A stretch of DNA of 11,637 nucleotides. It comes from an uncultured Verrucomicrobiales bacterium (GTDB taxonomy: Bacteria > Verrucomicrobiota > Verrucomicrobiia > Verrucomicrobiales > Akkermansiaceae). Location of the stretch: assembly GCA_937969125.1 (NCBI GenBank), contig CALBVA010000170.1, positions 1 through 11,637 of the forward strand, given 5' to 3'. The position numbers and the translations under genes were made by a program. Shown here piece after piece: positions 1 to 7,007 of this stretch (position 1 is its first letter; each line of letters starts with the position of its first letter). Below the pieces are notes generated by a model. The model was given only the letters and a program-made list of their open reading frames with translations. It did no database searches and was not told where the DNA came from.

Positions 1-918
1 GGAGATAAAATTGACCAAATCCGAACACTTCGCGCCATCGTCCGCAAGTTGCTTAAGCGCATCGCGATCCACCACGGGAGGAAATTGACTGTCCTCGTAA
101 TATGGGAAGTGGCCGGAGGTTTTGTAGAGGTCCAGCTTGCCAATATGCGGAGTGAAGACCTGGAAGTAGCCCTGCTTATCGAGTTCCTCCGTAATGAAGT
201 CCTGCAGCTGGCGGCGAATGATCCCCCCTTTCGGCTTCCAGAGCGGAAGCCCCTGCCCCACCGACTCATCGAAGGTAAACAGATTCATCTCCTTACCAAG
301 ACGACGGTGGTCGCGCTTCTTCGCTTCCTCGAGCCGCTCGAGGTGTTCATCGAGCATGGTCTTGTTCTTGAAACAAGTTCCGTAAATCCTCTGGAGGGAC
401 TGCTTGTCCTTGTCGCCCTTGTAGAAGGCGCTGGCGACGGACATCAGCTTGTAAGCCTTGCAATTTCCGGTGCGTCCCACGTGCGGGCCGGCGCAAAGGT
501 CCCAGAAGTCGCCGTTTTTGAAGATGGAGATCTCTTCATCCTCGGGGATGTCATTGAGAAGATCGACCTTGAAGACGGACTCGACATCACGCTCAGCCAC
601 CGAGGCCAGCCGACCAGATTTAGCCATCGCCATCGCCTCGTCACGACTGACCACCATCCTCTCGAAGGAGTCATTAGCCTTCACCACCTTCTTCGTCTCG
701 GCCTCGATCTGCTCGAAGTCCGAAGGCGTGATGCGGTGCTTCAGATCGACGTCATAATAAAAGCCACCCTCAACCGGCGGACCGGCCGCAAACTGAGCAT
801 CCGGCCAGATTCGTGAAATCGCAGTCGCGAGCACGTGGGCACAGGAGTGGCGCAAGCGTTCCAGATCAGACATCTGGTGGCGCTCTTCGAGGGTCTTGCG
901 GTCTTTTTCGTCGGCCAT
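1..918 (-). CDS. thrS: Threonyl-tRNA synthetase, N-terminal part (runs off left edge)
   Basis: This enzyme charges tRNA-Thr with threonine in the cytoplasm. The first 306 residues are present and the rest lies beyond base 1. An in-frame TAA seven codons upstream fixes the ATG at 918. The protein opens almost at once into the editing domain: HSCAH gives H24 and H28, and LCAGPH gives C142 and H146, the four zinc/editing-site positions of the family. The usual N-terminal TGS domain of about 60 residues is absent. Next come RDHRRLGKEMNLF and the start of the catalytic core (YKTSGHFPYY). After that SGH motif the sequence runs into a charged stretch (DRDALKQLADDGAKCSDLVN) where E. coli ThrS goes directly towards the MNCPGH motif, so this looks like a lineage-specific insertion. 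It lies 134 bases downstream of cobA-hemD on the same strand, so it may be co-transcribed or have its own promoter. The family assignment is firm. Confidence 0.95.
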   Translation of the reverse strand, partial: MADEKDRKTLEERHQMSDLERLRHSCAHVLATAISRIWPDAQFAAGPPVEGGFYYDVDLKHRITPSDFEQIEAETKKVVKANDSFERMVVSRDEAMAMAKSGRLASVAERDVESVFKVDLLNDIPEDEEISIFKNGDFWDLCAGPHVGRTGNCKAYKLMSVASAFYKGDKDKQSLQRIYGTCFKNKTMLDEHLERLEEAKKRDHRRLGKEMNLFTFDESVGQGLPLWKPKGGIIRRQLQDFITEELDKQGYFQVFTPHIGKLDLYKTSGHFPYYEDSQFPPVVDRDALKQLADDGAKCSDLVNFIS

Positions 919-1052
919 GTTCGCACGCTGTTAATCATCACCCCGTGGGATTTGCAAGGCCGATGCGGACCCAAGGAAGACCCGCGGAACCCAATCATCA
1001 GGAATCAGAGAAAATCTTCATCAATCTGTGTTCAAAATTCCAGATCTGGAGC

Positions 1053-2554
1053 CTACTCGAAGTGCTTCACGATCGCTTCTACCAGACCGGGAATATTGTG
1101 ATCCACCGCTTCGGCAGCGGGCTTTCGGCCGTTGGCTTCAAGAGTTTTGCTGGTGACCGGGCCGATGCTGGCGGCTTCGCAGCCTTCCGGCCAATCGATG
1201 CCCATTTCGAAAAAGTTTTCGACCGTGGAGCCACTGGTGAAGGTGATGAGGTCCGCTCCTTCTTCGCGAAGTTGCTTCGCCGCTCCGGTCGGGTCCTCGG
1301 TCTCGGGGACGGTGCGGTAGGCGAGGCAGGAATCGACAATCGCGCCCATCGCCATAAGTCCGTCATAGATGACGTTCCGGGTCTCCTCGGCTTTTATCCA
1401 GAGGATTTTCTGATGCTCAATGCTTTCATTTTTGAAGGCTTCAATGAGGCCCTCGGCGACAAATTTCTGCGGCAGGAGATCGACCGCAAAGCGGTATTCG
1501 CGGATCTTGGCCTCAGTGCTCGGCCCAATGGCGGCAATGCGACAACCGCCAAGACTGCGCGCGTCCTCGTAGGTCGCGTAAAAGGCATCGAAGAATTTTT
1601 CCACTCCATTCGGGCTGGTAAAGACGAGCCAATCGTAGGTGTGCGAATCCGAAACCATCTGGGCGAATTCCACTTTATCCTGCGGATGCTCGATACGGAT
1701 CGTGGGCAGTTCAATGACGTCCGCTCCCAGTTGATGGAGCTGCTTACTCAGAGCTCCGGCCTGCTCGCGGGTCCGCGTAACCACGATGCGCTTACCGAAG
1801 AGCGGCTTCATCTCAAACCAATTAATCTTCGCTCGCTCCTTCACCACATCACCAATCACGGCGACGGCAGGTGATTTGAAGCCGGTCTTCTCCACGATAT
1901 CGGGGATGGTTTCAATCGTTCCCTCAATAGTTTGGTGCTTCCCGGTAGTAGCCCAACGCGTCAGAGCCATCGGCGTCTGCGCGCTCGCGCCACCCTTAAT
2001 GAATTCCTCACAAATTCCACGAATCCGCGAGACGCCCATCACGAAAACCTTAGTTCCGGGTGTCTTGGCGAGCTGGTCAAAATCAAGTGAGGTCTCCCCT
2101 TTCGTCGGGTCCTCGTGGCCAGTGAAAATGGTGAGCTGCGAGCAATGATCGCGATGAGTCACCGGGATGCCCGCGTAGGCTGGACCGGCGATGGTGGAGG
2201 AAATCCCCGGAACAATTTCGAAAGGCACTCCGGCTTCGGCTAATTCCGCCGCTTCCTCGCCACCGCGCCCGAAGATCATGGGATCGCCCCCCTTCAAGCG
2301 AGTGACCACTTTTCCCTGTAGAGTCTTTTCGACAATGATCGCGTTAATTTGATCCTGCGGAATGGCATGATCGGCTGCACGTTTCCCAGCAAAGATCAAT
2401 TCGCAACCCTTCTTCGCCCAGCCCACCAACTCGGCGCTGGAGAGAGCATCATAGACAAGAACATCACAGATCTCGATGCATTCCTTGGCTTTCAGGGTGA
2501 CGAGGCCAACATCGCCCGGCCCGGCCCCGACAAGATAACAGATTCCTTGCTCAT
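1053..2554 (-). CDS. cobA-hemD: Uroporphyrinogen-III C-methyltransferase / uroporphyrinogen-III synthase fusion, frame broken at codon 5
   Basis: This is a bifunctional tetrapyrrole enzyme. The HemD half closes hydroxymethylbilane to uroporphyrinogen III. The CobA half methylates that product with SAM to give precorrin-2, leading to siroheme or cobalamin. The CobA part shows the SAM-site motif GAGPGD, VVTRLKGGDPMIFGRGG and AGIPVTHRDH. HemD starts at GKRIVVTRTREQAGAL and continues to the stop. The natural ATG appears to be at 2554, six bases after the natural end of hemC, but it is out of frame: one extra base near 2543 would give MSKEICYLVGAGPGD and a 500-residue protein. In the sequence as given, the CobA frame has no ATG, GTG or TTG upstream of a TTG at 2429. 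Starting there would remove 42 residues, including GAGPGD. The frame break may be a sequencing error, a real mutation or recoding. The product identity is secure but the start is not. Confidence 0.88.
2540..2546 (-). other. Apparent one-base deletion (frameshift) at the start of cobA-hemD
   Basis: From the ATG at 2554 the reading is M-S-K-E and then continues in a frame that ends at a TGA about 17 codons later. The frame one base away reads I-C-Y-L-V-G-A-G-P-G-D, the expected CobA N-terminus. Joining the two needs exactly one added base in the GGAAT stretch, for example GGAAAT. No classic slippery heptamer is visible, so error or mutation is likelier than programmed frameshifting. Confidence 0.75.
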
Positions 2555-2560
2555 GATCGA

Positions 2561-2611
2561 TTATTTGAGGTTTTCGAAAAGTTGCCGTGCCACTTCCAAG
2601 GGCACCACTCA
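2561..2611 (-). other. hemC: Lost C-terminal tail of hemC beyond an in-frame TGA
   Basis: After the TGA at 2609-2611 the hemC frame stays open for 15 codons (VVPLEVARQLFENLK) to a TAA at 2561-2563. This tail looks like the closing helix of HemC proteins. Using the TAA as the end leaves six bases to the ATG at 2554, matching the tight spacing elsewhere in the operon. A single base change (GGA to TGA) is the simplest explanation. A less economical alternative is two compensating indels in the A-run and C-run nearby, which would give a segment reading KIAGQLSGALEVARQ. Confidence 0.7.
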
Positions 2612-3487
2612 GCTGGCCCGCGATTTTTGCGGATGCTTGTGCGCGTTGTCCTCCGGATAGACCCGCGCTCCCATTTCGAGGTGTTCCCCCTCAAGGGTGG
2701 ACCAAACTCCGATGGGCGTGGAGCATCCGGCGTCCATGAGTCGGAGAAATTCCCGCTCGGCGGAAACTTGATGCCAGGTTGGTTCGTGATTCAGAGCATC
2801 AATAAGCGCACCCGTTTCAGTGTCGCCCTTCCGGATTTCCAAACCGACCGCGCCCTGCCCGGCGGCAGGGAAAAAATTACGCTCCGGCAGACAGTCCACG
2901 AAAACCGGATGGCGCTGGATTTCAAACATTCCTTCTAGCTGATACCCGAGTCTCATCAGCCCCGCCTCGGCAAGGATGATGCCATCGTAGTCAGTATCCA
3001 TGGCAGCTTTCTCGACCCGAGTCGGAACATTCCCGCGCAGATCGATGACCTTAATTCCCGGCTTCAAGTGAGTGAGCTGACGCGCCCGGCGCACCGAGCT
3101 GGTGCCGACCCGCGACCCCTTCCCAACTTCGCTCCAGGGCATTTTCCCCACCCAGACATCGCGCACCGGGGCGCGCTCCAGGACAGCGTGGAGTTGGAAT
3201 GGCTCCTCTAACACAGTGGGCAGATCCTTCAGAGAGTGCACCGCGACATCGATCTCGTCATTTTCCAATGCCACCTCCAGCTCTTTAATAAAGACGCCTT
3301 TATCCCAGATCCCTTCGGCCTTCGCGACTTCCTTCAGAGCGACATCCGTCCGCCGGTCGCCGGTTGTCTTGATGATCACCCGCTCCACCTCCAAGTCCGG
3401 GAAGGCGGCGGCGAGCGCGGCTTCCGTCATCTCCGCCTGCTTCAGCGCGAGGGCGCTTCCGCGCGTTCCGATTCGTAGAGTCTTCAT
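2609..3487 (-). CDS. hemC: Hydroxymethylbilane synthase (porphobilinogen deaminase), probably cut short by a TGA
   Basis: This cytoplasmic enzyme polymerises four porphobilinogens into hydroxymethylbilane, the substrate of the HemD half of the next gene. The N-terminus KTLRIGTRGSALALKQ is typical. HSLKDLP places the catalytic aspartate at D88, VGTSSVRRARQL is present, and MDAGCSTPIG gives C255, the attachment site of the dipyrromethane cofactor. The ATG at 3487 overlaps the hemA stop as ATGA, implying translational coupling. The 292-residue frame stops at TGA 2609-2611. The same frame then continues with VVPLEVARQLFENLK to TAA at 2561, a plausible C-terminal helix for this family. A Gly codon (GGA) in place of the TGA would give a 308-residue protein, close to the usual size. 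The loss affects only the end of domain 3, so the product might keep some activity. Confidence 0.95.
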   Translation of the reverse strand: MKTLRIGTRGSALALKQAEMTEAALAAAFPDLEVERVIIKTTGDRRTDVALKEVAKAEGIWDKGVFIKELEVALENDEIDVAVHSLKDLPTVLEEPFQLHAVLERAPVRDVWVGKMPWSEVGKGSRVGTSSVRRARQLTHLKPGIKVIDLRGNVPTRVEKAAMDTDYDGIILAEAGLMRLGYQLEGMFEIQRHPVFVDCLPERNFFPAAGQGAVGLEIRKGDTETGALIDALNHEPTWHQVSAEREFLRLMDAGCSTPIGVWSTLEGEHLEMGARVYPEDNAHKHPQKSRAS

Positions 3488-4527
3488 GGGTCGATTGATG
3501 AGGAGTCAGGTTTGAGCGAAGTTTCTGTTCCCGGCAGGTGGGCCTTATCGATCTCCTCGCGGATGATTTCCTCGCACACTAAGAGCTGTTCCTGTCGACG
3601 TTTCCTCGCCTGATCCGCCATCTCTTGCAAGGTATCAATGTCGTAAAGGTAAACCTCCTCGATCTCGCCGACCTTCGGATCGATGTCCCGAGGAACGGCA
3701 ATATCGATCATGATGAGCGGGCGGAATTTCCGCTTCCGCCGCACCGCCTCGACGTGTCCCGGCTTCACCACGAAGTGCGGTGCACCAGTGGCGGCGATGA
3801 CGACATCCAGATGGGTCAATTCCTCCTCCCAACCGGCGAACGGAACGGCGCGCCCCTTAATCTCAGCCGCCAGGTCGACCGCTTTATCAAAGGAGCGATT
3901 GGTCACCATTACGGAAGTCGCGCCTCGAGACTGCAGTGCCTGCGCGGTTTTGCGGCTCATCTCCCCCGCCCCGATGACCATGACCGAGCTCCCTTTGAGC
4001 TGACCAAAGACCTTCTCCGCCAGCTCCACGGAGGCCCCGGCCACCGAGGTCGCTCCTTCCTGGATTTTGGTATTGGTGCGGACCTTTTTCCCGACGCCAA
4101 AAGCGCGCTGGAAGAGCTTGTTCAGGATGCCCTTGGTCGCGCCGCGATTGAGTGAGCGTTGGTAAGCCTTTTTCACCTGACCGAAGATCTCGGTCTCGCC
4201 CAGAACCATGGAATTCATCCCGCTGGCGACGCGGCAGAGGTGCTCCGCAGCCTCCCGTGATTCGTGATGATAAAAGACGCCATTCCGCGAGCCCGCAAAA
4301 CCGCGCTGCTCGCAGACCCAGTCCTCCAATCCGTTCACACCATCGCCATTCACCACGGCGTAATATTCGGTACGGTTGCAGGTAGATAAGACGACCCCCT
4401 CGGTGATTTCGGGAGCGGAAAGGAGCATCTCGGTCTCGCGGTCCAGCCCGGCCTCGGACAGGGCGAAGCACTCCCGCACCTCGACCGGAGCGGTTTCGTG
4501 GTTGAGGCCGAGGCAGACGAGTTTCAT
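3484..4527 (-). CDS. hemA: Glutamyl-tRNA reductase, short C-terminal form
   Basis: This enzyme reduces glutamyl-tRNA(Glu) with NADPH to glutamate-1-semialdehyde, the first committed step of the C5 pathway to heme. It begins MKLVCLGLNHETAPVEVRE. The catalytic cysteine is C50 in LSTCNRTEYY, and GETEIFGQVKKAY follows. The NADPH domain carries VMVIGAGEMS, and IDIAVPRDIDP is typical of the family. I chose the ATG at 4527 because it overlaps the upstream stop as TGATG; a GTG at 4530 is also in frame. At 347 residues it is shorter than the roughly 420 of E. coli-type enzymes. It ends soon after the start of the long spinal helix (EEIIREEIDK), so most of the dimerisation domain is missing. Because hemC begins within the stop codon, the short length is not a trailing frameshift. 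Confidence 0.96.
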   Translation of the reverse strand: MKLVCLGLNHETAPVEVRECFALSEAGLDRETEMLLSAPEITEGVVLSTCNRTEYYAVVNGDGVNGLEDWVCEQRGFAGSRNGVFYHHESREAAEHLCRVASGMNSMVLGETEIFGQVKKAYQRSLNRGATKGILNKLFQRAFGVGKKVRTNTKIQEGATSVAGASVELAEKVFGQLKGSSVMVIGAGEMSRKTAQALQSRGATSVMVTNRSFDKAVDLAAEIKGRAVPFAGWEEELTHLDVVIAATGAPHFVVKPGHVEAVRRKRKFRPLIMIDIAVPRDIDPKVGEIEEVYLYDIDTLQEMADQARKRRQEQLLVCEEIIREEIDKAHLPGTETSLKPDSSSIDP

Positions 4528-5297
4528 CACAGTTTAGCGAAGACCAGAAGGGAGAGGACGAAGAGCGAGGTCACGCCCCAGGCCAATTGCTTCCCGGGAA
4601 GACCGCGCACGAAGTAAACACCCAGTAGAACCGCATAAAGAACCCAGGTCACGGTGGCTACCATGAGGTGCACATTGAAAGATCCTGACTTCATGAGGAG
4701 GCCGGTGATCACTCCGACGGTGAGGACAAGCCAGCCAACCAGAGTGATGCGGGCCATCGCCTTGACCAATCGATGCACCGAAGGCAGGCCCTGCATGAGG
4801 GTGCCCTCCAGTTGCCGGTGTTTCAGGCGATAATTCAGGATAAAGAACATCACACCTGCCACCGCAGCGAGGGCGAGTGCTCCGTAGGATAAGACGGAGA
4901 AGGCAGCGTGAGCTTCCACCCAGGGATCGACCGTGGTCACTCGCGTGAATCCGCGATCAAAGGCACCCGGGACAAGGGCGATGCCTTGCAAGAGGACCAC
5001 AAAAGGCGCGGTAAAAACGCCCAGCAGAGAGAGGCGGTAGGTGGACCCGGTGACGAGGTAGAACAGGGTGAGCGACCAGGAAAGAAAGAGGCAGATCTCA
5101 CCAACATCTCCGAGGGGGCATTTCCCGCGCAGCTCGCCACGCCATCCGAGGGCCATGAGTTGGCAGCAGAAGGCTCCGGTCATGAACCAGAATGCGGAGC
5201 GGCCGCCGCTTTCAGCTTTCATCTCCCGCCACCCTAAAACGGCGCCCGCTGCTGCGAGTGCCGTTGACAGGACGAGCCACCAAATCTCCATGCCCAT
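4527..5297 (-). CDS. hemX: HemX/CcsA-like integral membrane protein of the heme operon
   Basis: This is a 256-residue polytopic membrane protein with about eight hydrophobic segments. It resembles the CcsA/HemX (cytochrome c assembly) family: WRGELRGKCPLGD is followed by a helix, EAHAAFSVLSYGALALAA carries a conserved-looking histidine, and a late NVHLMVATVTW segment carries another. The tryptophan-rich WWD loop of true CcsA heme handlers is not evident, so HemX fits better. In Bacillus, HemX is encoded in the hem operon and lowers glutamyl-tRNA reductase levels. A similar role here is an inference from its direct coupling to hemA (TGATG overlap). I prefer the ATG at 5297 because GAGG sits eight bases upstream and hydrophobicity starts there. 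An in-frame ATG at 5351 would add a polar 18-residue leader. Confidence 0.8.
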   Translation of the reverse strand: MGMEIWWLVLSTALAAAGAVLGWREMKAESGGRSAFWFMTGAFCCQLMALGWRGELRGKCPLGDVGEICLFLSWSLTLFYLVTGSTYRLSLLGVFTAPFVVLLQGIALVPGAFDRGFTRVTTVDPWVEAHAAFSVLSYGALALAAVAGVMFFILNYRLKHRQLEGTLMQGLPSVHRLVKAMARITLVGWLVLTVGVITGLLMKSGSFNVHLMVATVTWVLYAVLLGVYFVRGLPGKQLAWGVTSLFVLSLLVFAKL

Positions 5298-5356
5298 GTA
5301 ACTGGCCTCGCCCGCCTCACCTTTCAAGTGCGAAGAACGAGGGATCGACATTCCGC

Positions 5357-5366
5357 ATCATACAAT
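5357..5366. promoter_or_regulatory. Possible overlapping divergent -10 elements between the heme operon and sufE
   Basis: The short stretch ATCATACAAT reads TATGAT on the minus strand (5362-5357) and TACAAT on the plus strand (5361-5366). Both resemble sigma-70 -10 boxes. I found no convincing -35 for either at the right distance. The minus-strand element would place transcription start close to 5351, which fits translation of hemX from 5297 after a leader of about 50 bases. This is a weak call from pattern alone. Confidence 0.25.
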
Positions 5367-5413
5367 TTGCACGATCACCCGGCGTGGCGTTGCCAACCCG
5401 CCCTTCAGGCTTT

Positions 5414-5848
5414 ATGGAGAGGCCTGTGACGATCAGCGAAAAACAGCAGGAACTTCTGGAGGAACTGGAACTCTTTCAGGACTGGACCGAGCGATATGAG
5501 TATGTCATCGGCCTCGGAAAGAAGCTCGCCCCCATGGATCCGGCCCTCCAAACAGAAGACCGCCTCATCAAGGGCTGCCAATCTCAGGTCTGGCTGGAGT
5601 CGGAAGTCGAGGATGGGAAAATGAACTACCTTGCCGATTCCGATTCGGTGATTACGAAGGGAATGATTGCCCTCTTCGTGAGAGTGCTGAGCGGTGAAAC
5701 TCCAGAAGACGTGCTCCGCGCGGATCTTTCCTTCATCGAAAAAACCGGCCTCAAGGAGCACCTCGCCCCAACCCGTGCGAATGCCCTGAACCTAATGGCG
5801 GCGGAGATGCGAAAGGGCGCTCTGGAGGCCACGCAGGCTTCAAGCTAA
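5414..5848 (+). CDS. sufE: SufE family cysteine desulfuration protein
   Basis: SufE takes the persulfide sulfur from the cysteine desulfurase SufS and passes it to the SufBCD scaffold for Fe-S cluster assembly in the cytoplasm. The 144-residue protein matches the family in size and layout: an N-terminal helical start (ISEKQQELLEELELFQDW), RYEYVIGLGKKL, then LIKGCQSQVW with the acceptor cysteine at C55. The segments DSDSVITKGMIALFV and FIEKTGLKEHLAPTRANAL complete the fold. The ATG at 5414 is the first one after the hemX promoter region; a GTG at 5426 would drop four residues. The frame is open further upstream, but that part overlaps hemX and looks like noise. No other suf gene is in the window. 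The gene is followed after three bases by the metallophosphoesterase, so the two form an operon. Confidence 0.93.
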   Translation: MERPVTISEKQQELLEELELFQDWTERYEYVIGLGKKLAPMDPALQTEDRLIKGCQSQVWLESEVEDGKMNYLADSDSVITKGMIALFVRVLSGETPEDVLRADLSFIEKTGLKEHLAPTRANALNLMAAEMRKGALEATQASS

Positions 5849-5851
5849 ACG

Positions 5852-6508
5852 ATGAATCTCACTCTGGGAGATAGCGAAATCACCCTCCTCCCGGGCCGGG
5901 CGCTCTTCCTCCCGCGCTCCGCCACGCTGGTGGTGGCGGACATTCACCTCGGCAAATCCGCGACCTTTCGCACCCGCGGCCTGCCGGTGCCGGAAGGCAG
6001 CACTGCCGCAGATCTCGCAAGACTCACCGACCTGGTGCAGAAGAGCGGTGCGGAGAGCATCGTGATCGCCGGCGACCTAGTGCATGCCGCCGATGGACTG
6101 CGCGAAGCAGTGCGGGAGGAGTTCGACACCTGGCTTCGCGAAATCGGGATTAAGGTGACCTTAACCGAGGGAAATCACGATAGCCGGGCGCACATGGAAC
6201 GGTGCAAATTCGCCCTGGAAGTGGTTCCGGAGTGTGAGCGAGACGGCTTGATCATCACGCACGATCCGGCAGACCTGCCTGCCGATGCCCCGGGAATCGC
6301 GGGCCATCTGCATCCGGGGATTAAGATCAAGGAAACGGGCCGCAGCTCGATCCGCATGGGCGGTTACTTTCTCAATCAATCCCGCCACCTCGTGCTCCCG
6401 GCTTTTTCGGAATTCACGGGACTGCAGATACTGAAAATGACGGAGACCGACCGCTTCTTCGCCGAAGTCGGCGGGCGGGTGCGAGAAATTCCTGCGGCGA
6501 TGTTTTAG
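5852..6508 (+). CDS. pdeM: PdeM-like ligase-associated metallophosphoesterase
   Basis: This calcineurin-like phosphoesterase belongs to the family usually named ligase-associated DNA damage response endonuclease PdeM. The 218-residue protein carries all metal-binding motifs: ADIHLGK (D30, H32), GDLVH (D75), GNHD (N108, H109, D110), ITHDP (H137) and GHLHPG (H152, H154). The block LGKSATFRTRGLPVPEGS after motif I is the hallmark of this family. In many bacteria PdeM is encoded with an ATP-dependent DNA ligase, an Lhr-like helicase and an exonuclease. None of those is present here, where the partner is sufE three bases upstream. The substrate in this organism therefore cannot be read from context. 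Its stop overlaps the stop of the converging kinase gene by three to four bases, leaving no room for a terminator between them. Confidence 0.88.
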   Translation: MNLTLGDSEITLLPGRALFLPRSATLVVADIHLGKSATFRTRGLPVPEGSTAADLARLTDLVQKSGAESIVIAGDLVHAADGLREAVREEFDTWLREIGIKVTLTEGNHDSRAHMERCKFALEVVPECERDGLIITHDPADLPADAPGIAGHLHPGIKIKETGRSSIRMGGYFLNQSRHLVLPAFSEFTGLQILKMTETDRFFAEVGGRVREIPAAMF

Positions 6509-6999
6509 GTCCGATGAACGCGGTGCGGGCAGGCCGGTGGACGGATGTCCGAGCCGGCGAGGTAGGCGGGCCAATCGTCCAATTTCAGAGCATCGCGGGG
6601 GTTTTTACGATCGATGATGCGCTGCTTTCGTTCGGTCTCGGAGCAGGTGACGAAGATGATTTCGACTTCAGTCTGGAAGCGCTCTTCCAACTCCTCCTTC
6701 CACTCCGGGTTCCGAATTTCGCCGGTGAGCGGACCGACAATAACGACCTCGGTGTGGGAAAGATTTTCTGCAGCAGTCTGCCAGAGGCACTCGTAAACGG
6801 GCGTTCGGAAGGCTCTACGATAGACGGCAGAATCTCGGTCCGCAGGATCCTTACCGCTCATCTGCATTCCCGCACGGACCACCGGCTCGGTCACGGTGTC
6901 ACTATCGAGAAGGCAGGCTTTCCTCTCCGCCGCGAGCTGGCGTCCGTAGGTCGACTTCCCCACCCCGGCCGGACCGCAAATGATGTGCAGGGTGTGCAT
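6505..6999 (-). CDS. Small P-loop kinase / AAA_33-type ATPase
   Basis: This is a 164-residue soluble protein with a clear Walker A near its start (CGPAGVGKST, K15, S16), an LLDSDTVTEP segment suited to a second acidic site, and VVIVGPLTGE in the middle. The C-terminal block with R and K residues (TERKQRIIDRKNPRDALK) resembles the lid of small nucleotide or metabolite kinases in the AAA_33/zeta-like group. The phosphate acceptor cannot be told from the sequence. The gene starts eight bases after the DUF6607-type gene and is probably the last gene of the minus-strand operon. Its stop overlaps that of pdeM on the other strand. I call it a predicted ATP-binding kinase only. No antitoxin-like partner is next to it, so a zeta-toxin role is not supported. 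Confidence 0.75.
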   Translation of the reverse strand: MHTLHIICGPAGVGKSTYGRQLAAERKACLLDSDTVTEPVVRAGMQMSGKDPADRDSAVYRRAFRTPVYECLWQTAAENLSHTEVVIVGPLTGEIRNPEWKEELEERFQTEVEIIFVTCSETERKQRIIDRKNPRDALKLDDWPAYLAGSDIRPPACPHRVHRT

Positions 7000-7007
7000 G
7001 GGTCGTC

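Noticed and set aside
49..816. 255-codon plus-strand frame
   Set aside because: It is fully antisense to thrS, whose editing-site motifs and start are clear.
919..1052. T-box or other leader riboswitch before thrS
   Set aside because: The 134-base gap shows no T-box consensus and no strong terminator hairpin; only a weak near-repeat (TTGGGTTCC and TTGGGTCC on the minus strand) is visible.
813..1874. Long open frame on the plus strand (353 codons)
   Set aside because: It lies across cobA-hemD in antisense, has no recognisable motifs, and has the composition expected of a shadow of a GC-rich gene.
2561..2611. TGA as a reassigned glycine codon, as in some candidate phyla
   Set aside because: TGA is the proper stop of hemX, hemA, the YbbR-like gene and bioD in this same window, so a genome-wide reassignment is not tenable.
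5192..5413. Longer N-terminus for sufE from 5192
   Set aside because: The extension overlaps hemX, is rich in proline and arginine, and does not match SufE, which begins normally from 5414.
6505..6999. Zeta toxin of a toxin-antitoxin pair
   Set aside because: Only the P-loop kinase core is shared; no small antitoxin gene is adjacent, and the upstream neighbour is a secreted protein.
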